This document shows positions 10,563 to 20,840 of a DNA stretch of 64,000 nt, piece after piece. A model generated the notes under the pieces. That model was not told the DNA's origin. It did not search any database and saw nothing but the letters and a program-made list of their open reading frames with translations. The DNA lies in the NCBI GenBank assembly GCA_023376005.1, contig CM042145.1:61335228-61399227 (forward strand), in the 5' to 3' direction. This DNA is from Doryteuthis pealeii (lineage: Eukaryota; Mollusca; Cephalopoda; Myopsida; Loliginidae). A program made the translations under genes and the position numbers. Each line of letters begins with the position of its first letter. Position 1 is the first letter of the stretch.

Positions 10563-10862
10563 TATATATATTTACCAACTCCTCCGCACGAGCAGGATGT
10601 GACACAAAGTCAATTTCTTAAGTGGAGTTCAACAGGTTTGAATTCAGAGTTTTCCTTCTCCTAGGCCGGTTGCCTAACCAAGGTTAAAGAGTCCAGTCTG
10701 CCCTACTATTTACCCATAGCTGGGGGGAGATTAGGATTCATACCTTTCCCTAGGGTATTAGCGCTAAGTGAAATGCAATTACCACATCCAGGATTTGAAC
10801 TCGGGGCGACGAGTCCACTTCCCATGACTTTAACCATTACACCACGCACTTCCAGCAGTAGA
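10563..10862 (-). mobile_element. SINE family A, near full length
   Basis: The minus strand opens with GTGCGTGGTGTAATGGTTAA, a good A box, and B box CGAGTTCAAATCC. The shared body follows: GCATTTCACTTAGCGCTAA, CCCATAGCTGG complement, GGGCAGACTGGACTC, CCTTGGTTAGGC, and a 3' end GTCACATCCTGCTCG next to TTGGTAAATATATA. Long frames crossing it are accidental. The head is tRNA-derived; amino-acid identity is uncertain. Confidence 0.85.
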
Positions 10863-11449
10863 ACAGTATAAGCGTAGAAATTACATGTTCCTCCATATCG
10901 AAGTAATGACCATACATATACACGCTTCAAATCAACCCGCCACATCACATATAGAGATTTACCAACAACTTCGTTGCTTTGAATCGAGTTCGCAATGCTA
11001 CACTTGGCCTTGGGTAAAAATGGCTTTGTCTCGGTCTCTCTCCTTTCTGGTTTAATCTCCCTAATAGTAAGAACAAATTCAGAAGTAACGTTTTCCATGG
11101 ACACATAAGTGTTGGCCGACCAGCAAAAAATTATATTCCTCATCTCTGGACGGACACTGGGTGTTATCTAGATGAATTACCAAGAGCTATGACCGATAGG
11201 GAGGTCGAGAGTCAAGGGAATCTGTGCTGATGATGATGATCCTACTTTTCTTTTGTTTAAAGGTTTGTGGGGTGAGGAGTGGCACGATTTATATTACTGC
11301 TTACGATGAGAAATACGTAAGTATCTCAACCAAAAGATAGTTATGTCCTGGCCTCAAATTATAAGGAGAGCTGTCTTTTACTTTGTTTTCTGATCTTTTT
11401 TGTTTTTTGGTGGGGTAAAGTGAAACTAAAGCAATATTTTATACTGGGG
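10863..11449. other. Unassigned sequence
   Basis: A 145-codon minus-strand frame (10706-11143) overlaps the SINE at its C-terminal part, and its remainder shows no family resemblance. Nothing else is recognised. Confidence 0.45.
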
Positions 11450-11875
11450 GTCCTGTGGTTCACAGTATAATTTATTACAACGTTTGATATATTTACTTAA
11501 GAGCTATTGAGTTTATTTCAATATGTAAAAAGTATAATGATCTCTCTCATCTTTTCATTATGTTCGATTGAAACAAACTAGCATTATCATTTCCGTGCGC
11601 TCATTCCCTCCATCTATCTTTCCCCTACACTTTTTCTTTCATTCTTATATTTTTCTGTGTAGCATGTCCCTTTTCTTCCCTTTCTTTATAATAAAATCGG
11701 AATGATGCATTATTTAGCTGAGGTGACGACACTCATAAGAAATAAGAATTCGGAGGATAAGTCACACCAGATAATCATCTTGGAAGATTTGGACGGTCTC
11801 ATTTTTGCCCAGAGGGTGTTGTAATATGATAACGGTCGTACAAATAAGGGACACGTGTATTAATATATAAATAGC
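11450..11875 (+). mobile_element. Repeat family X, copy 2
   Basis: Same block order as 5281-5770: ACAACGTTTGATATATTTAC, CAATATGTAAAAAGTATAAT, CATTATGTTCGATTGAAACA, GGTGACGACACTCATAAG, ACCAGATAATCATCTTGG. Non-coding. Confidence 0.8.
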
Positions 11876-13045
11876 TTCGATAAGAATCCTTTAAAGTAAA
11901 AGACTTTTTCAGACAAAAAACACCTTATTGTTTTGTTTTTTATTCTTTTTACAAGATGTTTCGACTAATGATTTCAGGTTTTCTTCATTGTATTATGCAC
12001 CTCAACAAAGAAAGAGTCTATTGTTCTGGTTTCTTTCCTCCGGAGCTGAAAGCAACAACAAAAAGCAAGCTATTGAATAGTATTAAGCATTTGCTGAGAA
12101 TAAAACTATCAAGAAATTTGAAAAAATATAAGAGAACTTGATGTTGTCACGAAGAATTGTTCATGTGGGTTCAAATGGATAAGAAAATAAAAATATTGAC
12201 TTTCATTTGAAGGCAAAAAAGGATTTTAAGTAGAAAAATTCTATTCTACTGTTGTTTAATAATGTTGTAGTTTACCAATCCTCAAACGTATACATAAATA
12301 ATTCATAGAAGTTTTTTAAAAAGACTGAAACTGTTGACTTTTTTGTAATATAAGGTGTGTGTTAAAAGTCCACTCCTACTTATAGACTCGGCGAGAACCA
12401 TATGATCAAACTCTTGGCCAATCGCTGGCAGTACTCTGCTGCTGATACAATACTTAAACCGGAGCATACTGACCATAACTACTTTGACTTTCGTAGACGA
12501 CGGACATAGGATTAAATCACTGGACCTTTAACAATACGCTGGATACTACTTATACGCAGAATAGGACTTATGAACCCTTTTGGTAAGTGAATAACTCAGG
12601 ACTTACTTACTTTAAGCCCTTTTCAACTGGCCAAGGATGGCATTTAAAAACTTAACAAAAACTACTAAGAAAAATAGCGTAATTCAAGTAATTTGAAAGA
12701 TCTCATCCAAACAACAACTACCAGTAATATCATAAAGTTCCTAAAGAAAGCAAACATAACTAATTATCTGACACAAATCATAGAATCTCCATTACAACCA
12801 AAAACTACAAGGAATTTTTTTGAAAATAACAATGAATCTCAAAGACATCAATCAGTAGAATATCTATAAAGAGTCTCAAAAAAGAATTCACAACTATTCT
12901 ATAATCAACAGGTAAAAGATACAATAGAATAACCCATAGCAGTTGACGTGCCAGATTTAGACCCAGCGTTTTTCTGGTTAGAGGGCCCATCAAGTTTCCT
13001 TAACATGGAAATTAATTTAGGTACATGAGAAATTTCAAAAATGTA
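11876..13045. other. Unassigned AT-rich sequence
   Basis: No recognised repeat. Frames at 11956-12141 (+) and 12805-12993 (-) are about 60 codons and have no family features. Confidence 0.5.
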
Positions 13046-13049
13046 TCTA

Positions 13050-13065
13050 AAATGATATATATAAT

Positions 13066-13115
<50 letters not shown>

Positions 13116-13190
13116 GTGTGTGTGTGTGTGTCGCATCTTTCTCGTGCGGAGGGGTTTGTATGTATGTATATATATATGTGTGTGAATAAA
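13050..13190. repeat. TA then TG compound microsatellite
   Basis: TA repeats (13053-13106) pass into TG repeats (13107-13130), then a short SINE-end-like phrase CTCGTGCGGAGGGGTTTGTA, then TGTATA. It links a SINE family A end to the fold-back element that follows. Confidence 0.85.
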
Positions 13191-13206
13191 AGGAAATTAA
13201 TCCGAC

Positions 13207-13462
13207 AGTGTGAATTTGATATATTGAAAAAACAAATGATGTTTACAAATGCTTGAGATCATCAGGAGAGAATGTGCACCGTTATTTCATCCCGTTCTTG
13301 TTGAAGACCGATCTATTACATACGGTCGATACAGATATTCCGAGGGACCTCACAACAGTGAGGGGCCGATGTGCAGTTAAAACCGTTGAGAGGAAGGCCC
13401 CGAAACGGTGCACATTCTCTCCTGATGATCTCAAGCATTTGTAAACATCATTTGTTTTTTCA

Positions 13463-13480
<18 letters not shown>
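13207..13480. mobile_element. Fold-back element with 61-bp perfect inverted repeats
   Basis: 13221-13281 is exactly the reverse complement of 13406-13466. The 124-bp interior includes hairpin CCTCAC-AACA-GTGAGG and the word GACCGATCTATTACATACGG. The 63- and 87-codon frames over it are by-products of the symmetry. Relatives with longer, diverged interiors lie at 26015-26520, 32490-32990 and 52985-53480. The TA/TG microsatellites next to it are typical of the family. Likely a non-autonomous element; the mobilising enzyme is unknown. Confidence 0.85.
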
Positions 13481-13496
<16 letters not shown>

Positions 13497-13504
13497 TATA
13501 TATA

Positions 13505-13797
13505 TACCACCCCCTCCGCACGAACAGGATGCGACACATGATCAATTTCTTAAGCAGAGTTTAACAGGTTTGAATTCAGAGTTTTCCTTTTCCTGGACTG
13601 GTTACCATGCCAAGGTTAAAGAACCAAGTCTGCCCTACTATTTAACAATAGCTGGATGGGGAATAGTTGGATGCTTACCTTTCTCGAGAGTATTAGCGCA
13701 ATGTGAAATGCAAATAGCCTCGTTCAGGATTTCAACCTGGGTCGACAAGTCCATTTCCTACGACTCTAACCATTACACCACGCACCTCCCCCAAAAA
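13505..13797 (-). mobile_element. SINE family A
   Basis: The minus strand starts GGAGGTGCGTGGTGTAATGG (A box) with B-box-like GGTTGAAATCC. It follows the family body and ends TCGCATCCTGTTCGTGCGGA next to TA repeats. Frames over it are not genes. Confidence 0.85.
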
Positions 13798-14149
13798 TGA
13801 TGTGTCAGGTTCTGAAAAATATTGGATTTGATTTTCCTCAATTACAATGATTGCAAGAATTACCTTTACCACATTTTTCAGTTTGTATTATACAACAGAG
13901 AAATTCTTTCCAGCTTGCAGCAAATCCCCATTATTTTTTTCAATAATAAAACTAATTTTATAGTAATTACAAGTTTTATAAGAAGTCTTAGCGACCCCTC
14001 TATTAGGGCGCCTGGAGCAATTTCTCCCTTATAAATCAAATCCTGCATAAAACCCAACAAACAAACATTCCTCGGTTATCTGCCCTTTATTTTTGTCATT
14101 GTTCTTTATTCAATATCTATAATTCCACTTGTTTCTGAACATCTTATAT
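13798..14149. other. Unassigned sequence
   Basis: No gene. The 70-codon frame 13822-14034 and its antisense 13878-14060 overlap and lack any family signature. Confidence 0.5.
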
Positions 14150-14860
14150 GGATATACTACGGTATGATAATTCAATTATTAAAACGTTTGATATGTTTAC
14201 TTAAGAGCTATTGCCAATTCTTCAATATGTAAAAAGTATAATCTTGATTTAACTCTCTCTCTCTCCTTCTTTTCATTATGTTCGATTAAGACAGATTAGC
14301 GTTATCACTTCCACGCGCTCACCCCTCCATCTGTTTACCCCTTTCTCTTTATTTATTATATTTTTCTTTGTAGCATATCATTTTTCTTCCCTTTCTTTCC
14401 ATCTTTTCATATGTTCGATTAAAACAGATTAGCGTTATCACTTCACGCGCTCACCCTCCATCTATCTACCCCTTTCTCTTTATTTATTATATTTTTCTTT
14501 GTAGCATATCATTTTTCTTCCCTTTTTTCCATTTTCATTATGTTCGATTAAAACAGATTAGCGTTATCACTTCCACGCGCTCACCCCTCCATCTATCTAC
14601 CCCTTTCTCTTTATTTATTATATTTTTCTTTGTAGCATATCATTTTTCTTCCTTTTCTTTCTAAATAATAAAACCGTAATGGTCCATTATTTAGCTAAGG
14701 TGACGACACTCATAAGAAATAGGAATTCGCTGAATAAGCAACACCAGATAATCAGGATTTACATTTTTGCATTTCATCTTGGACGATTTAGATGGTCTGT
14801 TTAACCAGAGGGTGCTGCAAGAAGATAACGATCGTACAATTAAGGAACAAGAGTGTGAAT
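14150..14860 (+). mobile_element. Repeat family X, copy 3, with internal triplication
   Basis: Contains the usual family X blocks, but the middle part is present three times in tandem (about 14273-14400, 14401-14527, 14528-14655; unit about 130 bp). Each unit has TTCGATTAAAACAGATTAGC or a one-base variant, a CACGCGCTCACCC word and TTTGTAGCATATCATTTTTC. Other copies in the window have a single unit. Confidence 0.85.
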
Positions 14861-15150
14861 TTATAGACAAAAGAGAATCGGAACAGCATTCCCTCATTTA
14901 TTCCTCTTATTTTAAGTTGTTATCGAGTCCCAACTGATTATACCAAATATTGTAAAGTCATAAAATGTTGGAGATGGAAAATAGGAATCAGTTTACAACA
15001 ATAAATAAAATAACATAAAGCGAGCCGACATATTTGAATCTAATAATCCCGATAAAGATAATTCAATTTGGTTTGTTGGTTGGTTTTGAAGGCTGTCACA
15101 ATGCGAGTGTAAAGAAAAAAGAAGGTAACTATGATGTTTTTTTGTTAACC
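14861..15150. other. Unassigned AT-rich sequence
   Basis: No gene or repeat recognised. Confidence 0.4.
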
Positions 15151-15158
15151 TGTCATTT

Positions 15159-15204
15159 TATTCCTTAATATTTCGGGATGAAAATTCCCATCATCAGAAG
15201 AATA
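15159..15204 (-). ncRNA. Putative hammerhead ribozyme
   Basis: Minus strand: stem I strand UAUUCUU (15198-15204), core CUGAUGA (15191-15197), one extra U, stem II GGGA/UCCC with a 7-nt loop, GAAA (15171-15174), a three-base UAU in place of stem III, then UA and the second stem I strand AGGAAUA (15159-15165). Stem I has seven pairs including one G-U. The missing or minimal stem III means it would need to act as a dimer. A TG-rich microsatellite follows at 15268-15390. Confidence 0.6.
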
Positions 15205-15259
15205 CTGGAACTGAAGTTGTCTTAGCGGCTGCTAAAGTCGTTCTGTCTTGGGTCTTCCA

Positions 15260-15395
15260 AATTCTATGTGTGTTTATGTGTATGGTTGGGGTGCTTGCTT
15301 ATGTGTGTGTTTGTGTGTGTAAGTGTGTGCGTGCTTGTGTGTGTAAATGTAAGCGTGTGTGTATGTGCGTGGTGCTTATGTCTGTGTGTCTGATC
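15260..15395. repeat. TG-rich microsatellite
   Basis: Interrupted TGTG/TGCG repeats such as GTGTGTAAGTGTGTGCGTGC. No coding content. Confidence 0.8.
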
Positions 15396-15453
15396 ATTTC
15401 TTTTTCTTTTATGTTAATTATTATTCCAGATTTGATTCGCCTCTAAGCAATTT

Positions 15454-15494
15454 GTGACTGTGAATAAAGATATACCATCTTTATTCACAGTCAC
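15454..15494. repeat. Perfect 18-bp hairpin
   Basis: GTGACTGTGAATAAAGAT (15454-15471) is followed by a 5-nt loop and its exact reverse complement (15477-15494). It lies 20 bp before the target-site copy of the LTR at 15519. Function unknown. Confidence 0.9.
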
Positions 15495-15518
15495 GTGGTG
15501 CAATATTTACCGTTGTAT

Positions 15519-15983
15519 TGTAATATATTGTCTGATCAGTGCACCCAAGGACCAAGCTGAATAGGAAGTGCATGGGGGTCAGGTTCAGCCTGGAAACGAA
15601 AACAGGATGTGGCCCTGACCTTTTGCACCTGGAAATGCAGGTGAACATTTGACATGATTTAGCTGCAGAAATCTGTAGGCTTGGGCTAGCCAATGAAAAC
15701 AGCGTGCGTGTGCAAAGAGGCGTGTCTACAGAAGAACTGCGTAGGTGTCACGAACAAAGAGCTGTGACACCGGGGGTCAGACTACAATAAAAGAAGCCCG
15801 TAGAGATCGATTAGGGAGACAACAATCAGGTTCGAGATCACTTGAAAAGAACTCCCGAAGGCTCCACGTTTGCGTAACCCTGCCAACGACTCTCAGCTGT
15901 ACACAACCGAGGGAATAAACATCTCATCTTACATTTTCCTAAATACAAATGTTTGTGTTCTTTAACGGGTCCAGTATGTAACA
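15519..15983 (+). mobile_element. Solo LTR of an LTR retrotransposon
   Basis: A 465-bp unit starts TGTAATATATTG and ends GTATGTAACA, so it has the TG...CA ends of an LTR. It is flanked on both sides by GTAT (15515-15518 and 15984-15987), a 4-bp target-site duplication as seen with Gypsy-type integrases. Inside are a promoter-like ACAATAAAAGAAG near 15784 and a polyadenylation signal GGGAATAAACATC near 15910. No primer-binding site or internal region follows, so this is a solo LTR from recombination. The less AT-rich composition differs from its neighbours. Confidence 0.8.
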
Positions 15984-16189
15984 GTATGAATTCGACACGA
16001 GTGGTAGTACCTGTAAAAGTCTCATTTATGGGTTTAATAGAAGAAAATGAGTGTATAAAAAGTTTTTTAAAATGCTTTTTAAAAAACGTAAATTTTAAAA
16101 ATTCCCATCAAGAATGAATAAAACAAAACCTCTTCGGCATAAAATGACTCAATGGGTTGACATGCCGTAAAATACAACCAACCAGAAAG

Positions 16190-16360
16190 GTATGGATCTA
16201 AATACTCTCCCACCAGCTATGGGCAAATAGTAGGGCAAACTGGGCTCTTTAATATTTGTATGGCAACCAGTCTAGGTGAAAGGAAACTCTTAATTCAAAC
16301 ATGTTAAATTCCGCTTAAAAATGACCTTGTGTCACATTCTACTCGTGCGGAGGGCTTGAT
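16190..16360 (+). mobile_element. SINE family A, 3' part
   Basis: Matches the family body from CACCAGCTATGGGCAAATAG through GGGCTCTTTAAT, CAACCAGTCTAGG and GACCTTGTGTCACATTCTAC to CTCGTGCGGAGGGCTTG, then CA/TG repeats. The tRNA-like head is absent, so it is truncated or the 5' half was lost. Confidence 0.8.
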
Positions 16361-16429
16361 AAACACACACACATATATGTGTGTGTGTGTGTGTGTGTGT
16401 TTATCACCCCCCACGAGTAGAATATATGA

Positions 16430-16650
16430 ACCATATGACCTTTAGGCACCCCTTTTTTATCTCGATTAAGAAAGGACATGTTTTTCATTTACACCGTCGA
16501 TATCCGGTTGTTTTAACAGACGATTTTCAGATTTTTGTTAAATTATAAGCCCTGACCCCTAACAAACAACCAGATATTGACGGTGTAAATGAAAAACATG
16601 TCCTTTCTTAATCGAGATCAAAAATGGGTGCCTAAAGGTAATATGGTCCG
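16430..16650. mobile_element. MITE-like element with about 90-bp inverted repeats
   Basis: The arms start CCATATGACCTTTAGGCACC and reappear inverted at the other end (to 16650), separated by about 50 bp containing AACAGACGATTTT. Further copies are at 30417-30668, 37079-37320 and 48761-49004. No coding region; a transposase would have to come from elsewhere. Subterminal TA microsatellites are typical of the family. Confidence 0.8.
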
Positions 16651-17940
16651 AATATATATATATACATCTTTATTTATATCGAAGACCAAGATAAACTGGG
16701 AAAGTTTGTGGGGTGTAAATCTAACGTACTGCATTGTGTCATCATAGTAAGAGAGTTTGAACTATTACATTCTGATTAATACCACTGGAAAAGTTAAAAA
16801 CTCTCATCCCCAATCTATGTGTTCAATAGTACGAGTACTGTTCTTCCACAAAGATGGTTTTGGCATTAAATAACCTACACAGGTTGATATGCCATCCAAC
16901 AAAACAAACTAAATGATGTTTCCCCGACAAGAAAGTTGGACTCGTCCAACGAAACAAATACGGAGTAAACTATTATTAGCTAATCTGTTGTTGAAGAGCT
17001 GCGTGTTGGACTATCTTATTTATATCTTTTGTAGCAAAGGCTAATAAACCTATGTTAACCTTTCTTTCAGATTTCAATGTTGTTATTTGATAACTAGGTC
17101 AAAGCATTATGTCAAACTCTGCACAATCTTAGTTTCCAATAAGCATTTTTATGATTACACTGGTTTACAAAAAATATTTTTTGTCTGAGGCAAGAATGTG
17201 AATAGGTGTTTTTTACTAATTTGGGTGTGCTGAAATTAAATTTATAAACAGTTTTGCTCTATCACCTCTAATTTTCTGTCTTTTAAATAGTCTCATTTTA
17301 GTATATACAGACAATATACGTATTTATTTCGACAGTTGTAGCAGCTTATTACAGATAAAACGCGATAGATAAAGAACATTGACGGAATAAATATACTTGG
17401 ATGACACAATGTACACAATTCATAATAACGCAGACAGTTAGAAGTAAAAAAGACATAAGTCACACAATATTAGAAATTAACCCTGAATGCATATACGCCT
17501 TTATGTACAGTATGTGTACCAAATGTACAGTATGCATATCTAAAAAAAAACTAGGTGATGTGTAAAAACGGATTTCATATCTGAATTCAGCACCCCCAAA
17601 TTAGGTTAAAACAGCTATTTTTGCTTGCCTCAATTTCTTTGTAAACCAGTGTTATCGGCAGCACATTTGCCAAACTGCAGACATTGTGAAATGCTCTCAT
17701 CTATTTTTTAAAAGGATAATGGGAAAGAAATAAAAACTGTGTCATAATATTCTCGACTGGAGATAATTCCGTTTACAATTTCCGAGAACAATTTCCCATG
17801 GAGACAGTGCCTTGATAAACATAAAAAAGAGATACTTTTTTTCCTAACATATCTTTTAACGTCAAATGGTAACATAGCACTATTCAAACAAAAACCAATA
17901 ATTGAAGAGATTTTCATTATATAGAGTCATTAAAGATAGC
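16651..17940. other. Unassigned AT-rich sequence
   Basis: No repeat copy or gene recognised. The 69-codon frame 17708-17917 on the minus strand has no family features. Confidence 0.5.
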
Positions 17941-17944
17941 AGCC

Positions 17945-18420
17945 TGAGATAATGAACTACCTGTTATCTGGCAACACCCTCTGGTCAAAAATGAGACCGT
18001 CCAAATCGTCCAAGATTAAATGTATTAATGCAAACCCTGATTATCTGGTGTTGCTTATCCGCTGAATTCTTATTTCTTATGCGCGTCGTCACCTCAGCTA
18101 AATAATGTACCATTCCGTTTTTATCATAAAGGTGTAAAAAAGGGAAGAAATAGGACATGTTACTCAGAAAAATAGAATAAGAAAGAAAGAGGGGTTGAGC
18201 ACGCAGAAGCGATAACGCTACTCTCTTTCAATCGAATATGATGAAAGGATGAAGAAAAAGAAAGAAAGAAAAAGTGAGAGGGAGTTAAATCAAGATTATT
18301 ATACTTATTACATATTGAAGTATTTTGAAATAGCAATAGCAAACGTAAATATATCAAAAGTTGTAATAATTGAATTATCATACTGTGGCATAACCACGGG
18401 CCCTGCTGGTATAATTCTGT
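17945..18420 (-). mobile_element. Repeat family X, copy 4
   Basis: Inverted copy: GCAACACCCTCTGG, ATGAGACCGTCCAAATCGTC, CTGATTATCTGGTGTTGC, TTTCTTATGCGCGTCGTCAC and ATACTTATTACATATTGAA appear in reverse order. The frames at 18160-18381 and 18249-18449 are accidental. Confidence 0.8.
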
Positions 18421-18894
18421 ACTTCTGTTTGTATTGTTGTGTTTTATAAGCTCATCAGAATTTGAACCTTATGAATTGAAATTCGACATGTTGCCCGCTT
18501 TGGTCCCGGGAAAGGTTATTGACCAGCTGGCGGTTTGCCGGAAATTTAAGTTCTGGGTATCCAGAAAGATATTAATTTACGTATTAAATATAATTAGTAA
18601 CCAGAATAACCAAAAGTTATCTCCCTTGCATTGACAAAAATGGACAAACATTTTTTTCCATACACATTTCTTTCGCCAGTCAAAACAATTAATTTAGTAG
18701 ACGTCTTTCTTCTTTTCTTTGCGGATTGAAAAAAAAAAAACAGAAAATTGGCTTGGTTAGACGGACAAATAAATTTCGTAATTAATCGGTAAACAATATT
18801 ATTGAAAGACAAAATTGTTTTAGTTCTTCTAAGAAAGAAATAGCACAATAGATTTTTTTTAAAAAAGAAGGGAGCTTAGTTTGGGTTGTCTCAG

Positions 18895-19640
18895 ACGGTT
18901 GGTTGGTTGATAGGTTGATTGGTTTGATTTTACGGCATGTCAACACTTGTTGGATTATTTTATGCCGCAGACGTTTTGGGCATTCATTTTTGATGAGCAT
19001 TCAACTTTTTTTTTCAAACTTAATTTTCTAAACTCATTTTTTTCTATTCAACCCATAGATGGGACCATAACAGGTACTGGGTTAGAGTGAACTTGGTGAT
19101 CAACGGGTACTCCCCATTTCCTAGACCTCCAAACTTGAAACTTCACCATCAGATACAGTTTATTTGTCGTACCCAAGACATCAAGACACTCAGCTACCGC
19201 ACATATATGATAAATCGCCTGGTGTAATGGTTAAAGTCATGGGAAATGGACTCGTCGCCCCGAGTTCAAATCCTGGTAGTAGTAATTGCATTTCACTTAG
19301 TGATAATATCCTTGGGAAAGGTATGAATCCTACTCTTCCTCCAGCTATGGATAAATAGTAGGGCAGACTGGGCTCTTTAACCTTGGTTAGACAACCGGTC
19401 TACGAGAAGGAAAACTGAATTCAAACCTATTGAACTCCGCTTAAGAAAATTAGCCTTGTGTCACATCCTACTCGTGCAAAGGGGTTGGTAAATATATATA
19501 TGATAAAAAGGGTTGGGGTTTTCCATAAGGGCAATAGAGTTGGGACAATAATATAGATGCCACGGCTTGACGTGACCAGCTGATTTCTCAGAGGGGGGGG
19601 GCTCTTCAACCGCCCGTCTAGTCTAAGTAAGGGATAAAGT
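18895..19640 (+). mobile_element. Repeat family Y, copy 2, interrupted by a SINE
   Basis: The 5' part (18895-19214) runs from GATTTTACGGCATGTCAACA through AACCCATAGATGGGACC to ACATCAAGACACTCAGC. The 3' part (19496-19640) resumes with GGGTTGGGGTTTTCC and GACGTGACCAGCTGATT. A family A SINE sits between. Compare the uninterrupted copy at 6318-6735. Confidence 0.85.
19215..19495 (+). mobile_element. SINE family A, intact, with 12-bp target-site duplication
   Basis: A box TGGTGTAATGG (19220-19230) and B box GAGTTCAAATCC (19262-19273) mark a tRNA-derived head. The body follows the family order and ends GGGGTTGGTAA. ATATATGATAAA occurs directly before (19203-19214) and after (19496-19507), a target-site duplication as made by LINE machinery. 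The empty site exists in the related repeat at 6.6 kb. This is the best reference copy of family A in the window. Confidence 0.92.
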
Positions 19641-20265
19641 GAAGTGTTGTATCGTGTCAGACGGGGAACAAGAGAAATAGACAAGAATAATTGTTATATC
19701 TTATATTAACAAAAATACCACATGGAAAAACGGGAGTAAAAAAAGTAATTGACTTAGAAGTTTTTGTTTTGCATCTATCGAAGATTTTCATTTTTTTTTT
19801 CTTTTTTCTTTTTTTTTTTTTTTGTAATTTTCCTGTGATATTTGCTTGAACCATTAAGAATGGCGTCTCGTTAAAAAATTTAAAAAAATAAAAACACCCC
19901 AGCAACCCAGACAACAATGTCCGAAGTGGGGAAACTTTTTGAACTTATGAGCTTTTAATGAAAGCCGAGATGAAGTTATTTCACCCGAGTAACGCCGGGT
20001 AGTATTAAAATATAACGCCTCTCGTATTAGAATATAATTGGTAAATCTTTTTTGTTCTATGGATTTATTATTTATAATGAGATACCGTTTGTAACCATTC
20101 AGTGTAACATTTTAATTGAACGATAGATTTTAGAATAGAAATTGTTTCGAAATAATGAAATGAATAAAAAGAGGTTTTATGTTTGTCTATTTGTTTCGTC
20201 TGCGATTCAAGTCTTGACCTACCCTGTCAGCCTGGCTTAGAATACATAACTGTATCCCTAGAAGA
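19641..20265. other. Unassigned sequence with A/T homopolymers
   Basis: Includes a T-rich run at 19790-19823 and the motif CACCCGAGTAACGCCGGGTA near 19982, shared with the ACTAGAAGCGGCTA-type repeats. No gene. Confidence 0.5.
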
Positions 20266-20269
20266 GGGG

Positions 20270-20840
20270 TATGACCTCACCCCCCCCCACCAAAGGAGTA
20301 TCCTTGTATGACACTAAACTGTATCTGATGATGCAGTTCCAGTTCTGGAGATCTGGGGAGTGTAAAGTACGCCTTCTTTCCCATTACTCCCAGGTTCACT
20401 CTGACCCGGTTTGGTAGGACTCGTTAGTGTATCATCTATAGGTCAAATAAATCTATTGAAAATTTATTCATATTTGATAATAATTGATGCCATAAAACTA
20501 TAAATTATTTGTATTAAGAATAGTTATTTGAAACTAATTTCTTACTAAGTTTAATTGGTATTAGTTATTTAAAACCATATAACTGTCTGAAAATTATTTC
20601 CTTTTCTTTTACATAGAAATAACTATTTAACCATATTAATAGTATTTGATAGGAATACTTGAAACTATACAACTATGTCCATATTATTTGTACTAGGTGG
20701 GAATAACGGTGTGTAAGAAAGATTCTTAAAAACAACTATAAAAAAATGTAGATATAAATGTACAATGAACGCAATTTCCTAACATCTAAGTAGAAAACAA
20801 CCCTGACGGATTGACATGCCGTTAAAACTAATCAATTATT
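20270..20840 (-). mobile_element. Repeat family Y relative
   Basis: On the minus strand the family start AACGGCATGTCAATCCGTC (about 20825) leads through a lengthened AT-rich middle to the conserved core GACCTATAGATGATAC...GGTCAGAGTGAACCTGG and the CATCAGATACAGTTTAGTGT end. The 58650-59210 copy is its inverted duplicate. Confidence 0.7.

Noticed and set aside
10706..11143. 145-codon minus-strand frame
   Set aside because: Its C-terminal third is SINE family A read through the tRNA head; the remainder has no family resemblance.
13230..13265. CTGATGATC words in the 13.2 and 26 kb fold-back elements as hammerhead cores
   Set aside because: No stem II followed by GAAA can be placed after CTGATGA on either strand.
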